Under the pieces are notes generated by a model, which was not told the origin of the DNA, searched no databases, and saw only the letters and a list, made by a program, of their open reading frames with translations. Both the position numbers and the translations under genes were made by a program. Shown one piece after another: positions 1 through 8,761 of a stretch of 64,000 nucleotides of DNA (its first letter is position 1; each line of letters starts with the position of its first letter). Source of the DNA: JAIOSM01 sp964565415 (lineage in GTDB: Bacteria > Desulfobacterota > Desulfobacteria > Desulfobacterales > Desulfobacteraceae); the NCBI GenBank assembly GCA_964565415.1, contig CAZMEX010000001.1, positions 62,001 through 126,000 on the forward strand, given 5' to 3'.

Positions 1-1
1 T

Positions 2-436
2 CCAACTGTTGAAACAGATAATTATATACAGGATGGCGAAATTGTTTATGGTGAATCTAAAACAGGTCAGGCTTTTAAAGATGGCAGAGCCTTTTTAAAA
101 GAGCATCAGGCAAATGCAGATTTTGAGCTTCTTGATAAAGAAGTTGATAAAATTATCTGGAAATTTGCAAATCTTTTCCCTGGCTGCCTTATCAAATCCA
201 TTGATGGCATACGTCAGAAAAAGAAATTTTTCTGGGATGCATTTAAAAGTGATCACAGACATTGGCTTGCAGCTAATATGTCCGGCGAAGCTTTTCTTGG
301 TTTTGGTGCATTTAATACAAAAAGAATCACTGGACAAGATACAATAGATTTTATTAAATTTAGACAGAATGTAGCAGATTCCAGAGATTGGGATATGGAT
401 ATGTTTGCAGAAGTTATGGGCAAACCAAAGGAGTAA
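2..436 (+). CDS. bamA: C-terminal part of enoyl-CoA hydratase-family ring hydrolase, probable 6-oxocyclohex-1-ene-1-carbonyl-CoA hydrolase
   Basis: The reading frame is open from the window edge and ends with TAA at 434-436, leaving about 144 C-terminal residues; the start lies outside. Blocks such as KSIDGIRQKKKFFWD, HRHWLAANM and GFGAFNTKRITG resemble, from memory, the tail of the crotonase-fold hydrolase (BamA/Oah) that opens the ring after benzoyl-CoA reduction and one round of modified beta-oxidation. That enzyme cleaves 6-oxocyclohex-1-ene-1-carbonyl-CoA to 3-hydroxypimelyl-CoA in the cytoplasm. The benzoyl-CoA reductase operon starting 146 bp downstream supports the assignment. A terminator directly after the stop shows it is a separate transcription unit. 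Another crotonase-like enzyme remains possible because the catalytic half is not visible. Confidence 0.68.
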   Translation, partial: PTVETDNYIQDGEIVYGESKTGQAFKDGRAFLKEHQANADFELLDKEVDKIIWKFANLFPGCLIKSIDGIRQKKKFFWDAFKSDHRHWLAANMSGEAFLGFGAFNTKRITGQDTIDFIKFRQNVADSRDWDMDMFAEVMGKPKE

Positions 437-449
437 TCAACTAAAAAAA

Positions 450-487
450 AGCAGTCTGAAATATTATTTTTCAGGCTGCTTTTTTTA
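450..487 (+). terminator. Intrinsic terminator after the bamA-like gene
   Basis: A 12-bp perfect stem (AGCAGTCTGAAA at 450-461 with TTTCAGGCTGCT at 469-480) is followed by a run of T. It begins 13 bp after the stop codon of the upstream gene and separates it from the bam operon promoter. Confidence 0.9.
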
Positions 488-502
488 AAAACAACTTTTT
501 TC

Positions 503-531
503 TTGACACCTAGCTATGATATAGCTAAAAT
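503..531 (+). promoter_or_regulatory. Sigma70-type promoter of the bam operon with an operator-like inverted repeat
   Basis: TTGACA (503-508) and TAAAAT (526-531) are separated by exactly 17 bp. The spacer and the first base of the -10 element contain the perfect inverted repeat TAGCTAT-gat-ATAGCTA (511-527). A protein bound there would occlude RNA polymerase, so it is a good candidate operator for a substrate-responsive repressor; the regulator is not in this window. The bamB start is about 45 bp downstream of the expected transcription start. Confidence 0.75.
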
Positions 532-582
532 ATAGTTATATTTGTGCAATAAACTGATTTAGGTATATAAAAGGGGAAAAAA

Positions 583-2562
583 ATGAGGTACGCAGAGACA
601 GGGTTTAATCTGGAAATTGATTTAACCCGTGGGAATATTGAAAAGGTCGCTACTGATCCGAGAGATACTGAGCTTTATCTTGGGGGCTTAGGTACTAACA
701 CCAAGATTTTGTGGGACCGGGTGCCACCAGAGGTTGACGCTTTCTCTCCTGATAATTTATTGATATTTGGTGCCGGACTTTTATGCGGTACACCTGCTGT
801 GGGTTGCAATCGTACTATAGTTACCACAATTTCTCCCCAGACCAAGTTAATGGCTTTTTCCATGATGGGTGGATTTTGGGCACCAGAACTGAAATATGCA
901 GGTTATGACAAGGTTATCCTCAGCGGCAAATCAAAAAATCTGGTTTATTTGTATATAAATAATGACAAGGTTGAGATAAGAGACGCTTCCCATTTACACG
1001 GTAAAGGTGCCATTGAAACCGCAGAGATTCTTAAAAAAGAGTTGAAACAACCAAAAGCCCAGGTGGCAGCCATTGGTCTAGCTGGTGAAAACAGAGTTTT
1101 TTATGCTTCCATTGAACAGGGAAGATCCAGTGCCAGCCGTGGAGGAATCGGTGCTGTCATGGGAGATAAAGGTGTAAAGGCAATTGTAGTTAGAGGAACC
1201 AAAGATATTTACGTTGCAGAACCTGAAAAATATATTGAGCTTTGTGATGAAGTACTCAAATACATCAGGTTTAGAGAGGAAAATCCAATCCCAGGTGTCA
1301 TGGCTATTTTAGCAAGATTAGGCTCACCCCAGGAGATGGCGGTCCATGATGAAAAATGGCATACTGAAAATTTTTCATGGGGAAATTCCCGTACCCGCAG
1401 AAAAGGTTTCTGGACAGATGAAGTGGCTAAGGAGTGGGAAGAGACACTGGAAAGCGCTCGTACACGCCTGATATCTTGTTATAACTGTCCCATGAAGTGT
1501 GGAGCAACCTTGTCTTTGCCAGGACTTCCAACGTATATGATGAAATGTTTTACAAAACTTACCTATACAATGGGAGCTTTTGCAAATCTTGATTTTGGTT
1601 TAAGAATTGCTCAAAAAGCAACTGAATATGGTCTGGATGGATATTCAGCTCCCCAGGTTATGGCATTTGCCCTGGAGCTTTTAGAAAATGGAATTTTGAC
1701 AGACAAAGATTTTCCTGACATGCCTGGTGATACTGAAGGCAGGTTTTATTATTTACTGGACAAGATTGTTCGACGCGAAGGAATAGGAGATGTCCTTGCA
1801 AATGGTACTCACTGGGCAGCAAAAAGTCTAGGCAATGGTGCTGAAGAGTATGCTCACAATAATATTAAGAAGGTAGAACAGCTGCCCCTTAAATTGTTTA
1901 TGATGAATCCTATCTATTTTCTGATGTATTGTACCGGCGAAAAAATGAATATTACACAGATTGAAGGTCAATTTCCCCAGGCACCTTTTCCAAAAAGAGA
2001 GCATAGGGAAAAGTTTGTAAAGGACTGGTTCCAGGTACCAGATGAGAAGTTCAAACAAATTTTTCTGGATTGGGAAATGAAGGGAGATAAAAATGTTACT
2101 CCTTTTTACCCAACCGTTGAAATGACCTGTGATATTGTTGACTGGCAAGAGAAAATGCACTACATAGATGATGCCCTTGGCATGTGTGCAGGGCTTTCCT
2201 CATTCCACCTTAAACCTCCCTATCACATGCATAATTTTCCAAAATTTATTTCTGCTGGTGCTGGCATTGAGATGGATCAAGATAAACTGACCAAAGCTGC
2301 CAAACGATATAGAACCCTGGTTAGGGCAGTAAATATCACCAGGGGCATGAGAAGGAAAGATGAAAGACCACCAGAGGATCACTGGAAAAAAAGATTTCCA
2401 GAACTTGAAGAGGAACTCCTTGATGCATATTACAAATATAAAGGGTGGAATAATGATGGTATTCCCACAAGTGAATCCCTACATGACCTGGGTCTTGATT
2501 ATGTGAATGATGAATTCATAAAAAGAGGAATCTTGACAGATTCAGAAAAAGAGAAATCATGA
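583..2562 (+). CDS. bamB: Class II benzoyl-CoA reductase, tungsten-containing catalytic subunit BamB
   Basis: This 659-residue protein of the aldehyde:ferredoxin oxidoreductase family is the ATP-independent, dearomatising subunit that reduces benzoyl-CoA to cyclohexa-1,5-diene-1-carbonyl-CoA. It begins MRYAETGFNLEIDLTRG and has the family core including MMGGFWAPELKYAGYDK. Residues known from the Geobacter metallireducens BamB structure fall at the same positions: Glu251, His255, His260 and the tungsten ligand Cys322. The cluster cysteines C299-x2-C302-x3-C306, plus a likely fourth ligand Cys535, fit one [4Fe-4S] cluster. A purine-rich AAAGGGGAAA precedes the ATG. It is the first gene of the operon and its stop overlaps bamC by 4 bp. 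The residue match distinguishes it from ordinary aldehyde oxidoreductases. Confidence 0.95.
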   Translation: MRYAETGFNLEIDLTRGNIEKVATDPRDTELYLGGLGTNTKILWDRVPPEVDAFSPDNLLIFGAGLLCGTPAVGCNRTIVTTISPQTKLMAFSMMGGFWAPELKYAGYDKVILSGKSKNLVYLYINNDKVEIRDASHLHGKGAIETAEILKKELKQPKAQVAAIGLAGENRVFYASIEQGRSSASRGGIGAVMGDKGVKAIVVRGTKDIYVAEPEKYIELCDEVLKYIRFREENPIPGVMAILARLGSPQEMAVHDEKWHTENFSWGNSRTRRKGFWTDEVAKEWEETLESARTRLISCYNCPMKCGATLSLPGLPTYMMKCFTKLTYTMGAFANLDFGLRIAQKATEYGLDGYSAPQVMAFALELLENGILTDKDFPDMPGDTEGRFYYLLDKIVRREGIGDVLANGTHWAAKSLGNGAEEYAHNNIKKVEQLPLKLFMMNPIYFLMYCTGEKMNITQIEGQFPQAPFPKREHREKFVKDWFQVPDEKFKQIFLDWEMKGDKNVTPFYPTVEMTCDIVDWQEKMHYIDDALGMCAGLSSFHLKPPYHMHNFPKFISAGAGIEMDQDKLTKAAKRYRTLVRAVNITRGMRRKDERPPEDHWKKRFPELEEELLDAYYKYKGWNNDGIPTSESLHDLGLDYVNDEFIKRGILTDSEKEKS

Positions 2563-3125
2563 AAGCGGAGCGTGAACCTATGAAGGATGATAAAAAAACA
2601 AAAACAATTAAGCGCATAAGAATTGATGTTGATAAATGCAATGGTTGCAGGGCTTGTGAGGTAATTTGTTCAGCCTTTCACGCATCACCAAAATACAGCA
2701 GCAATAATCCTGCAAGATCACGTATACGAGTGATTCGAGACCCCTTGACAGATATATATGTCCCAGTATATGCCGGTGAATATACTGTTGCTGAATGTGC
2801 TGGCAGGGATAAATATATTATTGATGGAAAAGAGTATGATGAGTGTTCGTTCTGTAGAGCTTCCTGTCCTTCCAGGGATGAATTTAAAGAACCTGATTCA
2901 GGCCTGCCTTTAAAGTGCGATATGTGTGAAGGCGAAGATGAGCCACTTTGCGTTAAGTGGTGTCAGGATGATGCATTGATCTATGAAGAGAGAGAAGAAG
3001 AAATTGTAGAGACTGAAGGACCCGAGGAGCAGGAGGAGTTGGAAGTCGGTCTTGAATCAATGGCAGATAAATATGGAATGCAGCAGATACTTGATGCTGT
3101 TGCCCGCATGTCTGATAAGGATTAA
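2559..3125 (+). CDS. bamC: Benzoyl-CoA reductase iron-sulfur subunit BamC
   Basis: This 188-residue polyferredoxin-like protein carries electrons to the BamB active site; in Geobacter, BamB and BamC form the isolable (BC)2 core. Visible cluster-binding motifs are CNGCRACEVIC near residues 27-37, CSFCRASC near 96-103 and CDMCEGEDEPLCVKWC near 120-135, consistent with about three [4Fe-4S] clusters. A glutamate-rich stretch (EEREEEIVETEGPEEQEELE) lies in the C-terminal third. The ATG at 2559 overlaps the bamB stop (ATGA), implying translational coupling. A second in-frame ATG at 2580 has a GGAG just upstream and could be the real start. Confidence 0.9.
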   Translation: MKAEREPMKDDKKTKTIKRIRIDVDKCNGCRACEVICSAFHASPKYSSNNPARSRIRVIRDPLTDIYVPVYAGEYTVAECAGRDKYIIDGKEYDECSFCRASCPSRDEFKEPDSGLPLKCDMCEGEDEPLCVKWCQDDALIYEEREEEIVETEGPEEQEELEVGLESMADKYGMQQILDAVARMSDKD

Positions 3126-3128
3126 CAA

Positions 3129-4280
3129 ATGGAAACCATAGCACCTTTCACAGAAGTTATAGATGAGATAAAAGATGCTGGCGGAGATATTTTCAAGCTC
3201 TGCTTTCAGTGTGGGCTTTGCGATTCGGTTTGTCCGTGGAACAAAGTGAGATCATTCAGCATGCGCAAAATTATCAGGGAAGCAGCCTTTGGGTTAAGTG
3301 AGATAGAAGGCGAGGATATCTGGCGCTGCACCACCTGTGGCACCTGTCCCGATCAATGTCCCCGGGGAGTAAAACAGATAGATATCAGCGTTGCTTTACG
3401 AAGAGTTGCTGCAGAATATGAGCTTTTTCCACCATCTGTTAAATCAGCACGCACTGCAAGATCCAGCTTGATTTCTGAAGGCAATCCTCTGCAGGGAGAT
3501 AGAGATAAACGTTCTGAATGGGCAAAAGATTTATCAATAAAGCCATTTACCGAAGATATGGAGGTTTTGTACTTTGTTGGCTGTTATCTAAGCTATGATC
3601 CAAGAATGAAAAATGTGGCAAAGGCAACAGCAAATATTCTTAAAAAAGCCGGTGTCAAGTTTGGAATTTTAGGTGACAAAGAGAGCTGCTGCGGAGAAAG
3701 CATTAGAAAAACAGGCAGCGAACAGGTGTTTAAAGATCTTGCAAAACAAAATATTAAAACCTTTATTGACAGTGGTGTTAAAAAAATCATAGTTTCCTCT
3801 CCCCATTGCTATCATACATTTAAAAACGAATATCCTGAATTCATGGTGAATTTTGATGTTGTCCATATTAATCAATTTCTATTGGAGTTAATTAATGATG
3901 GCAGGTTGGAATTAAAAGGAGATTTCTCAAAAAAAGTAACTTACCATGATCCATGCTATCTGGGACGTCACAACAATATTTATGATGAACCCAGAAGTGT
4001 CTTAAAAAAGGTTTCAGGACTTGAATTTATTGAGATGGAAGCCCATGGGAAAAAGAGTCTCTGCTGCGGAGGCGGAGGTGGCAGAATCTGGATGGATACA
4101 CCCAAAGAAGAGAGATTTTCCGATATCAGATTAGAGCAGGCAAAAGAGGCAGGGGCTGAAATTCTTGCAACATCCTGTCCCTATTGTATTACAAACTTTG
4201 AAGAGAGTCGTCTGAATCTGGAATATGAGAATATACTGGAAATCAAGGATATTACAGAAATTATCAGTGACATGCTTTAG
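3129..4280 (+). CDS. bamD: HdrBC-like iron-sulfur/CCG-domain subunit BamD
   Basis: This 383-residue protein resembles fused HdrC and HdrB of heterodisulfide reductase. Two N-terminal [4Fe-4S] motifs are visible (CFQCGLCDSVCP near residues 24-35 and CTTCGTCPDQCPRG near 66-79). Two cysteine-rich CCG modules follow: FVGCY...ESCCGE...SPHCYHTF, then HDPCYLGR...SLCCGGGGGRIW...SCPYC. CCG modules of this family bind noncubane [4Fe-4S] clusters. No transmembrane segment is seen, so it should be the soluble partner of BamE in the electron-bifurcating part of the roughly 1-MDa Bam complex. It starts 3 bp after bamC and resembles the soluble half of the membrane oxidoreductase at 13981-16098. Confidence 0.9.
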   Translation: METIAPFTEVIDEIKDAGGDIFKLCFQCGLCDSVCPWNKVRSFSMRKIIREAAFGLSEIEGEDIWRCTTCGTCPDQCPRGVKQIDISVALRRVAAEYELFPPSVKSARTARSSLISEGNPLQGDRDKRSEWAKDLSIKPFTEDMEVLYFVGCYLSYDPRMKNVAKATANILKKAGVKFGILGDKESCCGESIRKTGSEQVFKDLAKQNIKTFIDSGVKKIIVSSPHCYHTFKNEYPEFMVNFDVVHINQFLLELINDGRLELKGDFSKKVTYHDPCYLGRHNNIYDEPRSVLKKVSGLEFIEMEAHGKKSLCCGGGGGRIWMDTPKEERFSDIRLEQAKEAGAEILATSCPYCITNFEESRLNLEYENILEIKDITEIISDML

Positions 4281-4326
4281 GGAACAAGTTATTAAATGTG
4301 CCTGAAAATTGACAAGGAGATAGAAA

Positions 4327-7300
4327 GTGGAAAATGAAGTAGTCCCATCAGAAACAGTGCAACAATTTTCTAAAAGTCTTGGAGATAGAAACTTTGGAGA
4401 CGTAATGGTTGTTGGTGGCGGAATCAGCGGTATCCAGGCCTCACTTGATCTTGCCTCCACAGGTTTTAAGGTGTATCTGGTTGAAAAGGGTGCAAGCATA
4501 GGCGGTCACATGGCACAGCTTGATAAGACCTTTCCCACCAATGATTGCTCCATGTGAATTCTCTCACCTAAACTGGTCGAGGTCGGCCGGCATCCAAATA
4601 TTGAGGTTCTCACATTTACCGAAGTTGATGGTTTCAAAGGAGAAGCAGGAGATTTTAAGGCAACTTTAAAAACCAAACCCAGATATATTATTGAAGATAA
4701 GTGTACAGGCTGTACAACCTGTGTTGAATACTGCCCTGTTCAATATCCTGATCCATTTAATCAGGAGATATCTGATAATAAAGCTGTCCATGTATATTTT
4801 TCCCAGGCAATTCCTCTGGTTTCATATATTGACGAATCCTGTCTGTTTTTAAAAGAGCAAAAGTGTGACATATGCCGAAGAGTTTGTCAGGCAGATGCCA
4901 TTGATTTTACACAAACCACAAAGAAAAAAGAGATAAATATTGGTGCAATCATTCTCTCTTCAGGTATTCAACCTTTTGATCCCTCTGTAAAAGAAGAGTA
5001 TTGTTATGGAAAGTATCCAAATGTTGTTACCAGCATGGATTATGAACGTCTGTTATCATCCACAGGTCCCTATGAAGGCAAGGTTCTGCGTACAACCGAT
5101 AAAAAGCATCCGAAAAAAATAGCATGGATTCAGTGCGTGGGCTCCAGAAGAGTTACAAAGGGTGACAATAGTTATTGCTCAGGTGTATGCTGCACCTATA
5201 CTCAAAAACAGGTTATTTTAACAAAAGATCATGGACCTGATGTGGAGTGTACAATATTTCACAATGACATCCGTTCCTTTGGTAAAGATTTTGAGAGATA
5301 TTTTCAAAGGGCAGAACAGCTTGACAATGTGCGATTTATTAGAAGCTATGCTTCAATATCAAAAGAAGATCCTGACAGCAAAAATGTAAGTGTAAGATAT
5401 GCCACACCAGATGATGGTGTAAAAGAGGAAGAGTTTGACATGGTTGTATTATCTGTTGGATTGAATCCTCCAGCTTTAAACAAAGAGCTGTCCAATATGT
5501 TTGGCATTGAGCTCAGTGCCCATGGTTTTAGTAAAGAAAATCACACTAATCCCATTGCAACCACAAGAGCTGGAGTCTTTGTCAGCGGAGCATTCCAGGG
5601 ACCTACAGATATCCCGGAATCAGTCTTTACTGCAAGCGGAGCAGGGTCTCAAGTAGGTGAGCTGCTTGATTTTAGAAGAGGCAGACTTGCAAAAGAGAGA
5701 GTCTATCCTGAAGAGAAAGATGTTTCCGGCGAAGAACCCAAGATTGGCGTGTTTGTATGTCATTGTGGAGCAAACATTTCAAGTGTTGTAGATGTTCCAT
5801 CTACTGTTGAGTATGCCTTGACACTGCCCAATGTTGTCCATGCCCAGGAACAGCTTTTTTCATGTGCTACAAATTCTGCCCAGCAGATAACTGACATTGC
5901 AAAAGAAAAAGGGTTAAACAGAGTAGTATTGGGTGCATGCTCTCCAAGAACACTTGAGCCATTATTCAGAGATACCCTCAGGGAAGCAGGGCTTAATCAG
6001 TATTATCTTGATATGGCAAATATCAGGGAACATTGCTCATGGGTTCACTCCAAACAAAAAGAGGAGGCAACCCAAAAAGCACAGGATATTATCCGAATGT
6101 CTGTGGCAAGAGCTGCATATCTTGAACCATTGCAGGAATTTGACCTTCCAGTGAACAAAACAGCTTTGGTTGTTGGTGGTGGTGTGGCTGGTATGACAAC
6201 TGCACTATCCATTGCTGGTCAGGGTCATGAAGTACAGCTGATAGAGAAAGATAAAGATTTGGGCGGCATGGCAAGAAGGCTTCACACAACCATAGAAGGT
6301 ATGGATGTCCAGGCATATCTTAAGGATATGATAAAAAAGGTTTATCAGAATCCCTTGATCCATGTATCCCATGAAGCAAAAGTTAAGGAAGTAACAGGTT
6401 ATGTTGGTAATTTTGTAACCACCATTGAATTTAAAAATAGAACCAAAGAGATAAAACATGGTGCATCAGTCCTTGCCATTGGCGCTGAGGAGTATAAACC
6501 TTCTGAGTATCTTTATGGAGAGAACCATCAGGTTTATACCCACATGGAGTTGGGAGAAGAGATAGCCAAAAAAGATGAAAAAATTATTAATGCTGAAACC
6601 CTGGTGATGATTCAATGTGTGGGATCGAGGAATGAAGAGAGAAATTACTGCTCCAGAGTCTGCTGCTCCCACGCTGTGAAAAATGCGATAAAACTAAAAA
6701 AACTTAATCCTGATATGAGCATCTATATCCTTTTCAGGGACATAAGAACCTATGGTTTAAGAGAGGATTATTACAAAGAAGCTGCTGAAAACGATGTGAA
6801 GTTTATTCGTTATGAACCGGAGAATGCACCCCGGGTTGAGGCTGTAAAAGAGGGTGGTAAAGATGTCATAAGAGTAACAGTTGCCGACCCGGTACTGGGT
6901 CAAACCCTGGAATTGGATGCTGATATTCTTTCCCTGGCTGCAGCTGTAATTCCAGCTGCTTCAACCAATAAAACAGCAGGACAGTTCAAGGTAACTTTAA
7001 GCCCGGATGAGTTTTTCAAAGAAGCCCATGTTAAATTAAAACCTGTTGAGTTTGCTGCAGATGGTGTTTTTCTTTGTGGAACAGCACACTATCCAAAACA
7101 TATTCAAGAGACAATAAATCAGGCTTATGGTGCTGCAGGCAGGGCGTTAACACTCCTTGCCAACGATACGGTTGTAGCGTCAGGCTCTGTTTGTGAAGTA
7201 AAAGAGTATGATTGTGTAGCATGTGGTGCATGCATTACAGTTTGTTCCTATGATGCCATTGAATTCAAAGAGACATCAAAAGGTAAAAAAGCATGGGTTA

Positions 7301-7458
7301 ATCCAGTGCTTTGTAAAGGAGACGGTCTTTGTAATGCCAAATGCCCGACAAATGCTATTGTATTAAAGCATTTTACTGATAAAGAGCTTGAAAACCAGAT
7401 TGATGCAGCAATTACAGCTGATGAAATATTAGAACAAATTGACAAGGTAAATGCATAA
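4327..7458 (+). CDS. bamE: HdrA-like flavin/iron-sulfur electron-bifurcating subunit BamE, selenoprotein
   Basis: The protein has 1043 residues when the in-frame UGA at 4555-4557 is read as selenocysteine 77. The local sequence NDCSM-U-ILSPKLVEVGRHPN is the conserved HdrA segment where homologues have Cys, and the frame stays open to 7458. Order of parts: FAD site VVGGGISG near 28-35; Sec77; ferredoxin motifs CTGCTTCVEYC near 125 and CDICRRVC near 180; a CVGSRR segment near 270; HdrA domain VFVCHCGANIS near 476; second FAD site VVGGGVAGM near 616; second CVGSR near 762; C-terminal ferredoxins CVACGACITVC and CKGDGLCNAKC near 960-1015. It is thus a double-module HdrA, expected to bifurcate electrons within the cytoplasmic Bam complex. 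GTG start with AAGGAGA eight bases upstream. Confidence 0.92.
4573..4590 (+). promoter_or_regulatory. SECIS-like hairpin for Sec77 of BamE
   Basis: Fifteen bases after the UGA, CTGGTC (4573-4578) can pair with GGCCGG (4585-4590), allowing two G-U pairs, around the loop GAGGTC. Spacing and the GGUC apical loop match known bacterial SelB-binding SECIS elements such as that of fdhF, supporting readthrough of the UGA as selenocysteine. Confidence 0.75.
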
Positions 7459-7504
7459 TGCCTGGATAACTGAGACAGGTTATTAATAAAGGAGATTAGA
7501 ACTA

Positions 7505-8272
7505 ATGAACGCGCATCTTGAATTTAAACCAAAGCTTCTGGGTTTTGTATGTCATTGGTGAGCATATGGTGCTGCTGACCTGGCTGGAGTTTCCAGACTG
7601 CAATATACAAACGAATTAAGACTTATCAGGGTAATGTGTTCCGGCAGAGTTGACTTGGAATTTATTTTAAGAGCCTTTTCAAATGGACAAGATGGGGTAT
7701 TTATAGGCGGGTGCAACCTTGATGAATGCAACTACACAACCCATGGCAATTATGATGCTTTAAGTAATACTCTTATATGTAAAAAAATATTGGAAAAAAT
7801 AGGTCTTAACCCTGACAGACTCAGAATTAATTTTATGTCTGGTGCTGATGGCAACCTTCTTGCTGAATACACTGATGAATTTACTGATCAGATAAAAAAA
7901 ATAGGACCTTTAGGTAAGGGCGAAGGCATGGATTTAGATGAGCTGAAACTCAAACTTGAAGCTGCCAGAAAATTAGTGCCCTACATGAAATTAGTAGAGA
8001 GGGAAAGGCTCAGAGTCCCTGTGAAATCGCAAGATACATACAGAGAGTTTTTTAAAAGTGATGAGATTAACAAGTTGTTTGATCAACTGTTTGTCGATAA
8101 ATTTGCAATCAGTCAGATCATGTTACTTTTAAGAAAAAAATCTTTCTCAACTGCAGATATTTCTAAGAAACTTAACCTTAATCCATCAGATGTATCAAGG
8201 CACATGATTAGCACGTCACGCCAGGGTCTGGTAAAGTACGATACAACCAGTAATTGTTATGCGCTTGCATGA
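7505..8272 (+). CDS. bamF: MvhD-like subunit BamF, selenoprotein with a winged-helix C-terminus
   Basis: The 255-residue protein is obtained by reading UGA 7559-7561 as Sec19 in GFVCHWUAYGAADLAG. Homologous MvhD proteins have CxxC here, so the pair is C16-x2-U19. Further cysteines, VMCSGRVD and GCNLDEC, complete the [2Fe-2S]-binding delta-subunit fold. MvhD passes electrons to HdrA, and BamF is known as a selenocysteine protein in other Bam systems. Residues after about 140 extend beyond a normal MvhD and end in a likely winged helix (LLRKKSFSTADISKKLNL, then a recognition-helix-like NPSDVSRHM), which is unusual for an electron carrier. The ATG at 7505 has GGAG ten bases upstream. Starting at the later GTG near 7634 would remove Sec19 and its CxxU site. 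Confidence 0.9.
7584..7596 (+). promoter_or_regulatory. Possible SECIS hairpin for Sec19 of BamF
   Basis: CTGGA (7584-7588) pairs with TCCAG (7592-7596) around a GTT loop, beginning 22 bases after the UGA. The loop contains the G and U expected of bacterial SECIS loops, but the stem is short and the placement less canonical than in bamE. Confidence 0.5.
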
Positions 8273-8298
8273 AGTAAAACAAATTTAGGAAACCTGTT

Positions 8299-8751
8299 AT
8301 GGAAATTGATAAAATAGATCAGATTATTGACAAGCATCACAGTGAGCCAAGTTCTCTGCTCCAGATCATGCTTGAAATTCAGAGTGAAAACAACTGGCTT
8401 CCCAAACAAGCTTTGGGAAGAATAAGTGAAAAACTTGAGGTTCCTTTAAATAGAATACAGCATATTGCTACCTTTTATAAAGCTTTCAGTTTAGTCCCAA
8501 AAGGTCGTCATCAGGTGCATATCTGTGTTGGTACTGCCTGCCATGTACGAGGTGCAACACGTATCCTTGATACTGTGGAAGAGGCAACTGGCATTAAACC
8601 CGGTGAGACTGATCTTGATTTAAAGTTCAGTGTGGAAACAGTAAATTGTCTGGGCTGTTGTGCTTTAGGACCAGTTGTAGAAGTTGACGGCAAGGTTCAT
8701 GGTAAGATGACTCCGATTAAAACATCAGAAGTGTTAAAAATCTATGAGTAG
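8299..8751 (+). CDS. bamG: NuoE-like [2Fe-2S] subunit BamG
   Basis: This 150-residue thioredoxin-like ferredoxin corresponds to the 24-kDa subunit of complex I and NAD-dependent hydrogenases. The four [2Fe-2S] cysteines are visible as CVGTACHVRG and CLGCCALGP in the C-terminal half. The N-terminal helical part (LLQIMLEIQSENNWLP) is typical of the family, and the length is normal. Together with BamH and BamI it forms an NADH dehydrogenase-like module, so NAD(H) is the probable electron partner. It follows bamF by 26 bp. Confidence 0.92.
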   Translation: MEIDKIDQIIDKHHSEPSSLLQIMLEIQSENNWLPKQALGRISEKLEVPLNRIQHIATFYKAFSLVPKGRHQVHICVGTACHVRGATRILDTVEEATGIKPGETDLDLKFSVETVNCLGCCALGPVVEVDGKVHGKMTPIKTSEVLKIYE

Positions 8752-8761
8752 AGGGGAAATT

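Noticed and set aside
4327..5035. bamE as a short 76-residue gene followed by a separate 807-residue gene
   Set aside because: The sequence across the UGA continues the HdrA consensus in the same frame, and a SECIS-like hairpin follows, so readthrough as selenocysteine is far more likely than two genes.
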